Assembly: GCF_010614805.1 (NCBI RefSeq)
Contig: NZ_JAAFZC010000001.1
Location: 731,001 to 795,000 of the forward strand
Direction of reading: 5' to 3'
DNA: 64,000 nt
From: Pseudooceanicola aestuarii
GTDB taxonomy: Bacteria > Pseudomonadota > Alphaproteobacteria > Rhodobacterales > Rhodobacteraceae
Positions 1 to 9,500 of this stretch are shown here, piece by piece (position 1 is the stretch's first letter; every line of letters starts with the position of its first letter). The position numbers and the translations under genes are program-made. The notes beneath the pieces are model-generated. The model was not told the origin of the DNA, did not search any database, and saw only the letters and a list, made by a program, of their open reading frames with translations.

Positions 1-2885
1 GCACCGACCTCGCTGGCGTCTTCCTCGGCGCGCAGGTTGACGGCGCCCAGGGCATCCCGCTGGCGGCGCAGCCGGGTCACGTCGGCCTCCAGCGCGGTGA
101 CCCCCGGCATCTTGCCGACCTCGGCGTCGAGGCTCTGGAGCAGCTCCTTCGGTGACATTTCCAGCGCCTCGGCGATGCGTTCGGCGGCGGTTTCAACGCC
201 CTCCTGCGCGGCATCGGCGCGGGCATCGGCACGGGCGCGGGCCTCGCGCGCCTCCGAGGCGGTGCGCTCCGCCTCCCGCTCCGCCTGCACAGCGTCGCGC
301 AGATGCGTCTCCGCCACCGACAGCGCATCGACGGCATTGGCCTTGCGCCCCTCCGCCACGGCGATCTGATCGCTCAGCGTGGCATGGCGATCGGCCAGCA
401 TGTCGGGCAGATCGCGGGCTTCGGCCAGATCGGCCTCCGCCTCGCGGCGGCGCTGGTCAAGCTCGGAAATCCGGCTGTCGGCGCTTTGCAGGCGGGTGCG
501 CCAGCTGTCGGTTTCAGTGACGATCTCCCGGCTGCGGCGGCTGCGGGCCTCGCCTTCGCGGCGCAGCTCGTCATGGGCGGTGCGCAGGGCCATCATGTGG
601 CCGCGCGCGGCATCCACCGCCGTCTTGACCGCGTCCAGCGCGGCGCGCGCGGCGTCCAGGTCAGGCAGAACCTGCATAGCAGCCTCGGCCTCGGCCAGCT
701 GTTCGGCGGCGGCTTCTGCATCCGCTTCGTGACGCGACACCGCCAGGCCAAGGCTTTCCAGCCGGCTTTCGGCCAGGGTGCGATCCGCCTCTGCGCGCGA
801 GAGTTTGCGCGCCGCATCGGCCAGCTGTCGATCGGCATCGGCGCGGGCCCGGCGGGCGGCCTTGTCGGCCTCCGTCAGGCGGGAGAGGTCGGCGGCCAGC
901 GTCTCGTGCGCGGTACGGGCGGCGGCGGCGCGGGTCTCGGCCTCGGCGGCCTCCTGGCGCAGGGTGGTCAGGCGGTTGATCTGCTCCAGCCGCAGGGCGG
1001 CGGCCGATGGCGCGTCCTCTGCCCAGGCGCGAAACCCGTCCCAGCGCCACAGATCCCCCTCCTGGCTGACCAGGCGCTGACCGGGGCGCAGCGCGGATTG
1101 CAGCGCCGGGCCGTCCTCAGCCGCGACCACCCCGATCTGGGCAATGCGGCGAGCGAGGACCGGCGGCACGGTGACGAAATCGGCCAGGGGGGTCATGCCC
1201 TGCGGCAGCTTCGGCGCCGCGTCGTAATCCGCCAGCGCCACCCAGCCGGAGGGGCCATCCGCCGCAACCAGCGGCACGCGGAGATCGTCGGCCAGCGCGG
1301 CGCCCAGCGCCTTTTCATAGCCCGGCGCCACCTTCACGGCGTCCATCACCTGCCCGCCCTCGGCGGTATCGCGGCGCACCAGCCGGTCCAGCGCCGCGAC
1401 CTCGGCCTGAAGTGCGCTGACCTCCCCTTCGGCGCCCGAACGGGCTGCGCGGGCCTCGGCCTCCTGGGTCTGGCATTCGGCGCGCGCCGTGTCGGCCTGC
1501 GCCAGGCCGGTCTCAGCAGCTTCGGCCGCGGTACGGGCCGCGCCTTCCTGTGCTTGCAACGTCTCGAAAGTCTCGGCCGCGCGGGTCACGACATCGCGGC
1601 TGTCGGCCATGGCGCGGCGGGCTTTCTCCGCCTCTGCCTCGCTGCGGGCAAGGGTGCGGCGACTGTCGTCCAGCCAGCGCCGGGCGGATTGGTGACGGGC
1701 CGACAGGCGAGCGGAATCTTCGGTCTTTTCGGTCAGCTCCCCCTCGCGATCCGACAGCGCGTCCGAGGCGGCTTTTGCCTCCTCCGCAGCCTGCGCCAGC
1801 CGGGCATCGTGCCCCTCGCCAGCCCGGGCGAGGGCGGCGGCTTCCTCGTCCAGCCGGGCGATGGTCTCTTCGGCATCGCGGTTCAGACCCGTTTCCCTGT
1901 CGCCGTCACGGGACAATTGGGCGATCCGCGCGGTCAGGTTGGCAATCGCGGTCTCCGCACGGGATTGTTCTTCGGTCAGGGAATCGCGCTCCACCTGCAA
2001 CCGTTGCAGCAGGGCCCCGGCGATGGCGTCCTCTTCGCGCAGGGGGGGCAGCGCGGCCTCGCAGACCTCGCGGGCAGCCTCTGCCTCCCGCGCCAGGCGT
2101 TCGCCCTGCGCGGCGACGGTCATCCGGTCGCGCAGGATCGCCTGGGCCTCGTTGCGGGCTTCCTCCGCTTCCTTCCAGCGCCGGTAGAGCAGCATCCCCT
2201 CCACCTGGCGCAGTTCCTCGCCGATGGTGCGGTAGCGTTTCGCCTGCCGGGCCTGCCGTTCCAGCTGGGCGATCTGCTGAGCCAGCTGTTCGACCACGTC
2301 ATCGACGCGGGCCAGGTTCTGCTCGGCCCCTTTCAGCTTCAGCTCCGCCTCGTGGCGCCGGGCATACAGGCCCGAGATCCCGGCAGCTTCCTCCAGGATG
2401 CGGCGGCGGTTCTTCGGCTTGGCGTTGATCAGTTCCGAGATCTGCCCCTGCCGCACCAGCGAGGGCGAATGCGCCCCGGTGGACGCATCGGCAAACAGCA
2501 TCTGCACATCGCGCGCCCGCACGTCCCGGGCATTGGCCTTGTAGGCACTGCCGACGTCGCGGGTGATGCGGCGCACGATGTCCAGCTGGTCACCGTCGTT
2601 GAACCCGGCGGGCGCCAGCCGCTCGGAATTGTCGATCTGAAGCGCGACTTCGGCGAAGTTCCGGGCCGGGCGGGTGGCGGCACCTGCAAAGATCACGTCC
2701 TCCATGCCGCCGCCACGCATCGCGGTGGGGCGGTTCTCGCCCATGACCCAGCGCAGCGCCTCCAGCAGGTTGGATTTGCCACAGCCGTTCGGCCCGACCA
2801 CGCCGGTCAACCCCGTCCCGATGATCAGGTCGGTAGGATCCACGAAGGATTTGAACCCCGTCAATCTGAGTCTGGAAAAGCGCAA
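1..2885 (-). CDS. smc: Chromosome segregation ATPase SMC, C-terminus cut off by window edge
   Basis: SMC (structural maintenance of chromosomes) is the ring-forming ATPase that, with ScpA and ScpB, compacts and segregates the chromosome. Reading leftward from a TTG at 2885 the protein opens LRFSRLRLTGFKSF, the conserved SMC start, followed at about residues 25-45 by the Walker A segment GPNGCGKSN and then ALRWVMGE. A long Ala/Glu/Arg-rich coiled coil follows, with a hinge near the middle (about 1000-1400). At the window edge the frame reads LGAVNLRAEEDASEV, the conserved stretch before the C-terminal ATPase half, so about 960 of roughly 1150 residues are present and the signature/Walker B part lies outside. 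The TTG start is chosen because it fits the family N-terminus; no ATG is nearby and the ribosome site is weak. Family identity is certain; only the start codon is inferred. Confidence 0.95.
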   Translation of the reverse strand, partial: MRFSRLRLTGFKSFVDPTDLIIGTGLTGVVGPNGCGKSNLLEALRWVMGENRPTAMRGGGMEDVIFAGAATRPARNFAEVALQIDNSERLAPAGFNDGDQLDIVRRITRDVGSAYKANARDVRARDVQMLFADASTGAHSPSLVRQGQISELINAKPKNRRRILEEAAGISGLYARRHEAELKLKGAEQNLARVDDVVEQLAQQIAQLERQARQAKRYRTIGEELRQVEGMLLYRRWKEAEEARNEAQAILRDRMTVAAQGERLAREAEAAREVCEAALPPLREEDAIAGALLQRLQVERDSLTEEQSRAETAIANLTARIAQLSRDGDRETGLNRDAEETIARLDEEAAALARAGEGHDARLAQAAEEAKAASDALSDREGELTEKTEDSARLSARHQSARRWLDDSRRTLARSEAEAEKARRAMADSRDVVTRAAETFETLQAQEGAARTAAEAAETGLAQADTARAECQTQEAEARAARSGAEGEVSALQAEVAALDRLVRRDTAEGGQVMDAVKVAPGYEKALGAALADDLRVPLVAADGPSGWVALADYDAAPKLPQGMTPLADFVTVPPVLARRIAQIGVVAAEDGPALQSALRPGQRLVSQEGDLWRWDGFRAWAEDAPSAAALRLEQINRLTTLRQEAAEAETRAAAARTAHETLAADLSRLTEADKAARRARADADRQLADAARKLSRAEADRTLAESRLESLGLAVSRHEADAEAAAEQLAEAEAAMQVLPDLDAARAALDAVKTAVDAARGHMMALRTAHDELRREGEARSRRSREIVTETDSWRTRLQSADSRISELDQRRREAEADLAEARDLPDMLADRHATLSDQIAVAEGRKANAVDALSVAETHLRDAVQAEREAERTASEAREARARADARADAAQEGVETAAERIAEALEMSPKELLQSLDAEVGKMPGVTALEADVTRLRRQRDALGAVNLRAEEDASEVG

Positions 2886-3126
2886 TGTCGTAGCCCCGTG
2901 TCTGTGATCGCCGATTCCGGTCGTTCCCCGAAAGTCCCCGCCCAACGCCCGCGTGTCAACGCGCGGCGCCCAGCATCTGCGGCGTGCCAGGGCCTTATCC
3001 ACAAGATATTGCGCATTTCGACTGCGGTTTCCCGCCGATCCCGCAGCGTCATCGCTGCTGCCGCGCTGCCGCTGGCCCGGCGATTCACCTTGACGCGGCG
3101 TGCAGCTTCGCGCCAGAAACGAAGCT
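2886..3126. other. Intergenic region between smc and the cobalamin riboswitch
   Basis: About 240 bases separate the divergent smc gene and the riboswitch. I see no gene here. A TTGACG at 3090-3095 is a possible -35 element for the riboswitch operon, but no good -10 hexamer stands at the right distance, so no promoter is called. Confidence 0.4.
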
Positions 3127-3315
3127 GTACGGTTCCCCCATGGGCGCAAAGCGTCCGGGGATGAAACGGGAATGCGGAACGGGCGACCCATCTCGGGGCC
3201 CCAAGCCGCAGCCGCCCCCGCGACTGTGAAGCGGTAGCGGGCCTGAACGCGCCACTGGAGCCATCCGGGAAGGCCAGGCCACGCAAAGACCCGCCAGCCA
3301 GGAGACCGGCCGTGC
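3127..3315 (+). promoter_or_regulatory. Cobalamin (adenosylcobalamin-type) riboswitch
   Basis: The RNA shows the conserved core of the B12 riboswitch: the purine-rich GATGAAACGGGAATGCGG block at 3160-3177, GCCGCCCCCGCGACTGTGAAG around 3211-3231 (one extra C), the GCCACTGG block at 3251-3258, a GGGAAGG block at 3267-3273, and the B12 box AGCCAGGAGACCGGCC at about 3296-3311. Closing helix P1 can form between GTACGGT (3127-3133) and GCCGTGC (3309-3315). Downstream, a small hairpin at about 3332-3350 ends directly before the ribosome site AAAAGGAGA of cbtB, which suggests translational control. High cobalamin should repress the cobalt uptake and cobaltochelatase genes that follow. Confidence 0.95.
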
Positions 3316-3364
3316 ATCGGAAACCTGCAACGCTGTCGGGTGTGACAGCAAAAGGAGAACTGAC

Positions 3365-3553
3365 ATGACGACCCAAGTCCAGGCCCAGGGCGCCCAGCGC
3401 ACCAACGCCACATCGACCTCCACCTTGGTGGGGGCCATCACCGCCATGCTGATCGGCGCCGCCATCATCGTCCTTGCGGGCCATGTGCAGGCCGCAACGC
3501 TGCATGACGCGGCGCATGACGTGCGTCACGCCACCGGCTTCCCCTGCCACTGA
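3365..3553 (+). CDS. cbtB: Cobalt transporter subunit CbtB
   Basis: CbtB is the small subunit of the CbtAB cobalt importer, predicted from its constant association with B12 riboswitches and cobalamin genes. The 62-residue product has one membrane helix at about residues 20-42 and ends in a His-rich tail with His at HDAAHDVRH and a terminal FPCH, the usual CbtB metal-binding tail. It starts 50 bases after the riboswitch, with a strong ribosome site AAAAGGAGAA. cbtA begins 4 bases after its stop, so the two are translated together. Length and architecture match the family exactly. Confidence 0.93.
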   Translation: MTTQVQAQGAQRTNATSTSTLVGAITAMLIGAAIIVLAGHVQAATLHDAAHDVRHATGFPCH

Positions 3554-3557
3554 TCCG

Positions 3558-4256
3558 ATGATCGGTCGCATTCTGACCAGCGCGTTGTTCGCTGGATTTG
3601 CAGCGGGGCTGATTGCCGCCGCGCTGCAATTGGCATTCGTGCAGCCCGTGCTGCTGCACGCGGAACTCTACGAAGGTGGAGAGTTGGTGCATTTCGGCGC
3701 CGATCCCGTCTCGGCCCATCCCGATATCGGCGGCTTTGACGCCATGCGCGACGGGCTGAGCGTGCTGTTCACCACCCTGGTCTACACCGGCTATGCCCTG
3801 ATCCTGGTGGCGCTGATGGCGCTGGCGGCAGAGCGTGGCGCACGGGTGGATGCGCGGACCGGGGTGCTGTGGGGCATCGCGGGCTTTGTCGCGGTGCATT
3901 TCTGGCCCGCAGTCAGCCTGCCCCCGGAACTGCCCGGCGTCGCCGCCGCCGACGTGACCCTGCGCCAGATGTGGTGGCTGGGCACCGTTGCGGCCGCGGG
4001 GGTGGCGATGTGGCTTCTGGCCTTCGGCCGCGGCTGGGCCGCCTGGGGCGCCGCGATCGTGCTGCTGGCCGCGCCACATGTGATCGGCGCGCCGCATCCG
4101 GATGTCTTCACCGGGCCCGTGCCGCCCGAACTCGGGGGCCTCTTTGCCGGGCGCGCGCTTGGCGTCGGGCTGGCCGCCTGGGTGCTGACCGGGTGTTTCG
4201 CCGGCTATTTCTGGCAACGCGAAGGGCAGGTCCAGCCTGCCCCCCGCGCCGCCTGA
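3558..4256 (+). CDS. cbtA: Cobalt transporter subunit CbtA
   Basis: This is the membrane channel subunit of the CbtAB cobalt importer. The 232-residue protein begins MIGRILTSALFAGFAAG and shows about five to six hydrophobic segments (near 5-30, 65-90, 105-120, 140-165, 170-190 and 205-225), as expected for the CbtA family. The start at 3558 is chosen because it follows the cbtB stop by 4 bases and matches the family start; a longer reading would overlap most of cbtB. It lies under the cobalamin riboswitch, which agrees with cobalt supply for B12 synthesis. The transport mechanism is not established for the family. Confidence 0.92.
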   Translation: MIGRILTSALFAGFAAGLIAAALQLAFVQPVLLHAELYEGGELVHFGADPVSAHPDIGGFDAMRDGLSVLFTTLVYTGYALILVALMALAAERGARVDARTGVLWGIAGFVAVHFWPAVSLPPELPGVAAADVTLRQMWWLGTVAAAGVAMWLLAFGRGWAAWGAAIVLLAAPHVIGAPHPDVFTGPVPPELGGLFAGRALGVGLAAWVLTGCFAGYFWQREGQVQPAPRAA

Positions 4257-4328
4257 TCCGCCATTCCGACCGGGGCGTGCACGCGTCCCGGCCGCGACAG
4301 GAGGCCCGGCAGGTCCGGGCATGATCCC

Positions 4329-4829
4329 ATGAAGAATTCCCTGTTCCTGTTCATCATCGGCCTGTTCTTCGGCGGCGGTATCGGATTTCTGACCGCCTCG
4401 GCCACCGGGGCGCAGCTGGAACCCGCCCATGACCATTCCGCCCATGGCGCGCCCCATGACGACAGCGGCGCGCTGCATGGTACCATGGCGGGCCATGACC
4501 ACGACAGCCTGCTGGAGAACGGCGCGCCCGTCTCGGTCACCTTCGCTGCCACGGCGGAGGGTGCGGGCGGCGTGAACCTGCAGATCCGGCCCGAAGGCTT
4601 CACCTTTGCCCCCGAGGCGGTGAACGCCGCCCATGTCACCGGCCAGGGTCATGCCCATGTCTATGTGGACGGGGTAAAGATCGTGCGCGCCTACGGCCCC
4701 TGGGTTCACCTGCCCGGCCTCGCCCCCGGAGAGGCCGAAATCCGCGTCACCCTGAATGCCAATTCTCACCAGCAGCTGGCCACCGAAGGACAGCCGGTGG
4801 AGGCCCGGCAGATCGTCACTATCGACTGA
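4329..4829 (+). CDS. His-rich membrane-anchored protein of the cobalt operon
   Basis: I do not recognise a named family. The 166-residue product starts with a hydrophobic segment (about residues 4-26, FLFIIGLFFGGGIGFLTA) that should act as an uncleaved anchor or signal peptide. A His/Asp stretch follows at about 35-62 (pairs such as HDHSAH, HDHD). A compact C-terminal domain of about 90 residues contains GHAHVYVDG and NANSHQQ. The layout suggests a periplasmic metal-binding protein. It sits 72 bases after cbtA and 31 bases before cobW, inside the riboswitch operon, so a role in capturing cobalt in the periplasm for CbtAB is a reasonable inference. Copper or other metals cannot be excluded. 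Confidence 0.75.
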   Translation: MKNSLFLFIIGLFFGGGIGFLTASATGAQLEPAHDHSAHGAPHDDSGALHGTMAGHDHDSLLENGAPVSVTFAATAEGAGGVNLQIRPEGFTFAPEAVNAAHVTGQGHAHVYVDGVKIVRAYGPWVHLPGLAPGEAEIRVTLNANSHQQLATEGQPVEARQIVTID

Positions 4830-4860
4830 CGCCGCCGCGCCCAACCAGATCGGAGCCCCC

Positions 4861-5922
4861 ATGCCCGCCAAAATCCCCACAACCGTCATCACCGGCTTTC
4901 TCGGCGCCGGGAAAACCACCCTTGTCCGCCACATGCTGCAACAGGCCAACGGCCGCCGCATCGCGCTGATCATCAACGAATTCGGCGACCTGGGCGTGGA
5001 TGGCGATATCCTGAAGGGCTGCGGCGACGAGACCTGCCGCGACGAGGACATCATGGAGCTGTCAAACGGCTGCATCTGCTGCACCGTGGCGGAGGATTTC
5101 ATCCCCACGATGGAGGCCCTGCTGGCCCGGCCCGACCGGCCCGATCACATCGTCATCGAAACCTCCGGCCTGGCCCTGCCGCAGCCGCTGATCCGGGCGT
5201 TCAACTGGCCCGCGATTTCTACCCGCGTGACGGTGGACGGCGTGGTCACCGTGGTGGATGGCAAGGCCGTGACCGAAGGCCGGTTCGCCCATGACGAGGG
5301 CGCGGTAGACGCCGCCCGCGCCGCCGACGACAGCATCGACCACGAAACGCCCCTGTCCGAATTGTTCGAGGATCAGCTGGCCTGCGCCGACATGATCGTG
5401 GTGAACAAATCCGACCTGATGACAGGGGCGGAGTTGGAGACCACGATGACCCGCCTGCGCGCCGGTGCGCGGGACAGCGTGCAGATCCTGTCCTCTGCCA
5501 TGGGTGTCCTGCCGGTGGACGTTCTGCTGGGCATGAACACCGAGGCGGAAACCGACATGGCAGCCCGGCACGAATTGCATCACCACCACCATGACGACCA
5601 CGACGGGGGCGGTGACCATCATCACCACGATCACGACCATGACGCCTTTGAGAGCTTTGTGGTCACACGCGGCGAAATCGACGATCCGCAGGCCTTTGCC
5701 GATCAGGTGGCCGGTGTGATCCGCGATCACGATATCCTGCGGCTGAAGGGGTTTGCCGCCGTGGCGGGCAAACCCATGCGCCTGACCCTTCAGGCGGTGG
5801 GGCCACGGGTGCAGACTTACTTCGACCAGCCCTTCGGCAGCGCGCCGCGCGACACGCGGCTGGTGGTGATCGGCCAGTCCGGGCTGGACCGTGCCGCCAT
5901 CGAAACGGCGCTGACCGCCTGA
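4861..5922 (+). CDS. cobW: CobW-type G3E GTPase, cobalt metallochaperone
   Basis: CobW belongs to the G3E family of metal-chaperone GTPases and is thought to hand cobalt to the aerobic cobaltochelatase. The 353-residue protein has the Walker A motif GFLGAGKTT at residues 12-20, NEFGDLGVDG after it, a Cys pair KGCGDETC at about 52-59, and the family metal site CICC at 71-74. The GTPase NKSD motif lies near 180. A very His-rich linker at about 237-261 separates the GTPase from the C-terminal domain and probably stores or binds metal. The start at 4861 gives the canonical N-terminus MPAKIPTTVITGFLG; an upstream in-frame start would run through the previous gene. Confidence 0.95.
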   Translation: MPAKIPTTVITGFLGAGKTTLVRHMLQQANGRRIALIINEFGDLGVDGDILKGCGDETCRDEDIMELSNGCICCTVAEDFIPTMEALLARPDRPDHIVIETSGLALPQPLIRAFNWPAISTRVTVDGVVTVVDGKAVTEGRFAHDEGAVDAARAADDSIDHETPLSELFEDQLACADMIVVNKSDLMTGAELETTMTRLRAGARDSVQILSSAMGVLPVDVLLGMNTEAETDMAARHELHHHHHDDHDGGGDHHHHDHDHDAFESFVVTRGEIDDPQAFADQVAGVIRDHDILRLKGFAAVAGKPMRLTLQAVGPRVQTYFDQPFGSAPRDTRLVVIGQSGLDRAAIETALTA

Positions 5923-6043
5923 TCTCTCGGCCATACAGGCGGCGAGCGGGGCCGCGACGGGCTGGCATTCGGGTCGGTGGGTGCCGGTCAGCCGGGCATA
6001 GGGGAAAACCCGGGCAGATTTGAAGAAAGATGAGGGAGCGCGC

Positions 6044-6502
6044 ATGATCCTTGTGGAACCGAATGACCCGTTGTCGGCAGAGGCCTCGGCCCTGCTGGAC
6101 GCCTCGCAGGCGCTGATGCGCCGCCTGTACACGCCGGAGCAGAACAATTTCCTGTCCCATGCGGAGCTGGCCAAGCCCGACATCCGGTTCTTCACCGCCC
6201 GGATCGGGACGGAGACGCTGGGCTGCGCCGCGCTGAAGGTCTTTGCCGAATATGGCGAGGTCAAGAGTTTCTTCGTCACGGACGCGGCGCGGGGCCGGGG
6301 GATCGGCGCGGCCCTGATGCGCCAGATCGAGGACCAGGCCCGGGCAGAGGGTCTGTCCCTGCTGAAGCTGGAAACCGGCGATGCGCTGGCTGCGGCGGTG
6401 CGGCTTTATTCCCGCCACGGCTATACCCGCTGCGGGCCTTACGGGGATTACGAGGAGAACGGATCCTCCGTCTTCATGGAAAAAACGCTGGAGTCCGCCT
6501 GA
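6044..6502 (+). CDS. GNAT family N-acetyltransferase within the cobalamin operon
   Basis: The 152-residue product is a single GNAT domain. The acetyl-CoA loop is RGRGIGAALM at about residues 87-96, followed by helix alpha 3 and the C-terminal LYSRHGYTRCGPY segment typical of PhnO/YjaB-like small acetyltransferases. The substrate is unknown. The ATG at 6044 is preferred over an upstream TTG at 6020 because GAGGGAG lies at good distance before it. The gene stands between cobW and cobN and its stop is followed by a single base before the cobN ATG, so it is translated with cobN. Such a gene is often found here in related genomes, but no cobalamin function is established. Confidence 0.85.
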   Translation: MILVEPNDPLSAEASALLDASQALMRRLYTPEQNNFLSHAELAKPDIRFFTARIGTETLGCAALKVFAEYGEVKSFFVTDAARGRGIGAALMRQIEDQARAEGLSLLKLETGDALAAAVRLYSRHGYTRCGPYGDYEENGSSVFMEKTLESA

Positions 6503-6503
6503 C

Positions 6504-9500
6504 ATGCATCTGCTGGCCGCCACCCCCGGACGGATCGACGACGGCACAGAGGCCGTGGATCTGACCCAGACCCCCGCCGACCTGGTGGTGATCTCGGCCG
6601 CCGATACCGAACTGGCCGCCCTGTCCGCCGCGCGGGCGGAGATGGATGCGCCGCCGGGGCTGCGGCTGGCGCAGCTGACGAACCTGACACATCCGATGTC
6701 CGTGGACCTGCACCTGGACCAATGCGCCACCCGGTCGCGGCTGGTGGTGGCGCGGGTGCTGGGGGGCATGGGCTATTGGCGCTACGGGATGGAACAATAT
6801 GCCGCCCGCCTCCATGCCGCCGGCGTGCCCTTTGCCGCGCTGCCCGGCGATGACAAGCCCGACCCGGAACTGCGGGCGCTGTCGACCGTGGGGGATGCGG
6901 ATTACCATGCGCTCTGGTCCTTTCTGACGGAGGGCGGGCCGGCAAATGCCACCGGGTTCCTGACCCATGCCCGCGCCATGCTGGACGGCGGCGCGCGGCC
7001 CGCGCCGGCGCGCCCGCTGCTGCGCGCGGGGCTCTATTGGCCGGGGCTGGACCAGCCCGACCTGGCGCAGCTGCGCGCCACCTGGACGCCGGGCGCGCCC
7101 TGCGTGCCGCTGGTCTTCTACCGGGCGCTGGTGCAGGGGGCGGGGCTGAACCCGATCAACCGGCTGGTCAAGGCGCTGCTGCGCGCCGGGCTGAACCCCC
7201 TGCCCGTCTTCGTCGCCTCGCTGAAGGATCCGGTCTCCGCCGCCACTCTGGAGGCGCTGTTCCACGAGGTCGCCCCGCAGGTCATCCTGAACTGCACCGC
7301 CTTTGCCACCGGATCGCCCGACGGGGCCGATAATGGCGCCAACCCGCTGGCCGCCCCCGCCGCCAATGCCGCGCCGGTGTATCAGGTGGTGCTGGCCGCC
7401 TCCTCCGAGGAGGTCTGGGAGGAGGGGCTTTCAGGGCTGTCCGCCCGCGACATCGCCATGAATGTCGCCCTGCCGGAAGTCGATGGCCGCATCCTGTCCC
7501 GTGCCGTCAGCTTCAAGGATCAGGCCTATTTCGACGACGCCACCGAATGCCCCATCGCCACCTATCGCGCGCGGGGCGACAGGATCGATTTCGTCGCCCG
7601 GCTGGCGGCCAACCACGCCGCGCTGCGCGCCACCCCCGCGCCGCAGCGCAAGGTGGCCTTGATCCTGGCGAATTACCCGAACAAGGACGGACGGCTGGCC
7701 AACGGCGTCGGCCTCGACACGCCGGCGGCGACGGTGCATGCGCTCTCCCTGCTGGCGGCGGAGGGCTACGCCATCACCGACGCCCCCGTCGATGCCGATG
7801 CGTTGATGCGCGCGGTGCTGGCCGGACCGACCAACTGGCTGACCGACCGGGCGCAGCGGGACGGCGGGGTCTTCCTGCCGCTGTCCGACTATCGCGCGGC
7901 CTTCGACGCCCTGCCCTGGGACGTGAAGCAACGGATCACCGACCGCTGGGGCGCGCCCGAGGACGATCCCTTTTTCGTGTCGGGTTCGGACACGTCGGAG
8001 GCCCCCGCCGTCGGCGGGTTCAAACTGTCGATCCTGACCCATGGCAATGTCGTCATCGGCGTGCAGCCCGCACGGGGCTACAACATCGACCCGACCGACA
8101 GCTACCATTCCCCCGATCTGGTGCCGCCGCATGGCTACCTGGCCTTCTACATCTGGCTGCGGCAGGTCTTCGGCGCGCAGGCGCTGGTGCATATGGGCAA
8201 GCATGGCAATCTGGAATGGCTCCCGGGCAAGGCCATCGCCCTGTCGGACACCTGCCTCCCCGAGGCGGTGATGGGCCCGCTGCCCCATGTCTATCCCTTC
8301 ATCGTCAACGATCCGGGCGAGGGCACACAGGCCAAGCGCCGCGCCCAGGCGGTGATCGTCGATCACCTGACCCCGCCCCTGACCCGCGCCGAAAGCTATG
8401 GCCCCCTGCGCGATCTGGAAGCGCTGGTAGATGAATATTACGAGGCCGCGGGGGTAGATCCGCGCCGCATCACCCATCTGCGCCGGGAGATCCTGACCCT
8501 GACCGCCGCGACCGGCATCGACGCCGACGCCGGGTTCACCGGCGAGGAAGAAAGCGATCTTGCCCGACTGGATGCCTGGCTGTGCGATCTGAAAGAGGCG
8601 CAGATCCGCGACGGGCTGCATGTCTTTGGCCAGTCGCCCGAGGGACGGTTGTTCCGTGATCTGGTGCAGGCGCTGGTGCGGATCCCACGCGGCGATGGCA
8701 CGGGGGGCGATGCCGCCCTGCCCAGGGCCCTGGCCGCCGATCTGCGGCTGGAATTCGACCCGCTGGATTGCGACCTGGCAGCGCCGTGGACCGGGCCACG
8801 CCCCGATCTTCTGGCCGGGCTGACGTCGGACAAGTGGCGCAGCGCCGGAGACACGGTGGAACGGCTGGAGCTTCTCTCCGCCCGGTTGCTGGCGCCGCTG
8901 ATGCCCGCGACACCCCCTGTCACAGAGACTGAACCAGAGACGGATACAGGCGAACTCACCCCGCCCGGTCCCGCCTCCGCCGCCGTGCTGGACGCAGTGG
9001 CCCGCCACGTCGCGCCGACCCTTGCGGCCTGCGGCCCGGCCGAAGGCGCGGGGCTGCTGACCGCGCTGTCGGGGCGTCACCTGGCGCCTGCGCCCTCCGG
9101 CGCGCCGACACGCGGACGGCTGGACGTGCTGCCGACGGGGCGCAACTTCTTCTCCGTCGACAGCCGTGCGGTGCCCACGCCGACCGCCTGGGCCCTGGGC
9201 TGGAAATCGGCCAACATGCTGATCGAACGGCACTTGCAGGATCACGGCGACTGGCCCCGCACCATGCTGCTGACCGCCTGGGGTACGGCCAACATGCGCA
9301 CCGGCGGCGATGACATCGCGCAAGCCATGGCGCTGATGGGGGTCAAACCGCAATGGGATTCCGCCAACCGCCGCGTGACCGGGTTCGAGATCCTGCCCCA
9401 GATCGTACTGGACCGGCCCCGCGTGGACGTGACGCTGCGCATCTCCGGCTTCTTTCGCGATGCCTTTCCGCAGCTGATTGCGCTGTTCGACAGCGCCGCC

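Noticed and set aside
303..3164. Very long open frame on the plus strand over smc
   Set aside because: It is the antisense of the smc coiled coil in high-GC DNA; its translation has no family features, while the minus strand gives a clear SMC.
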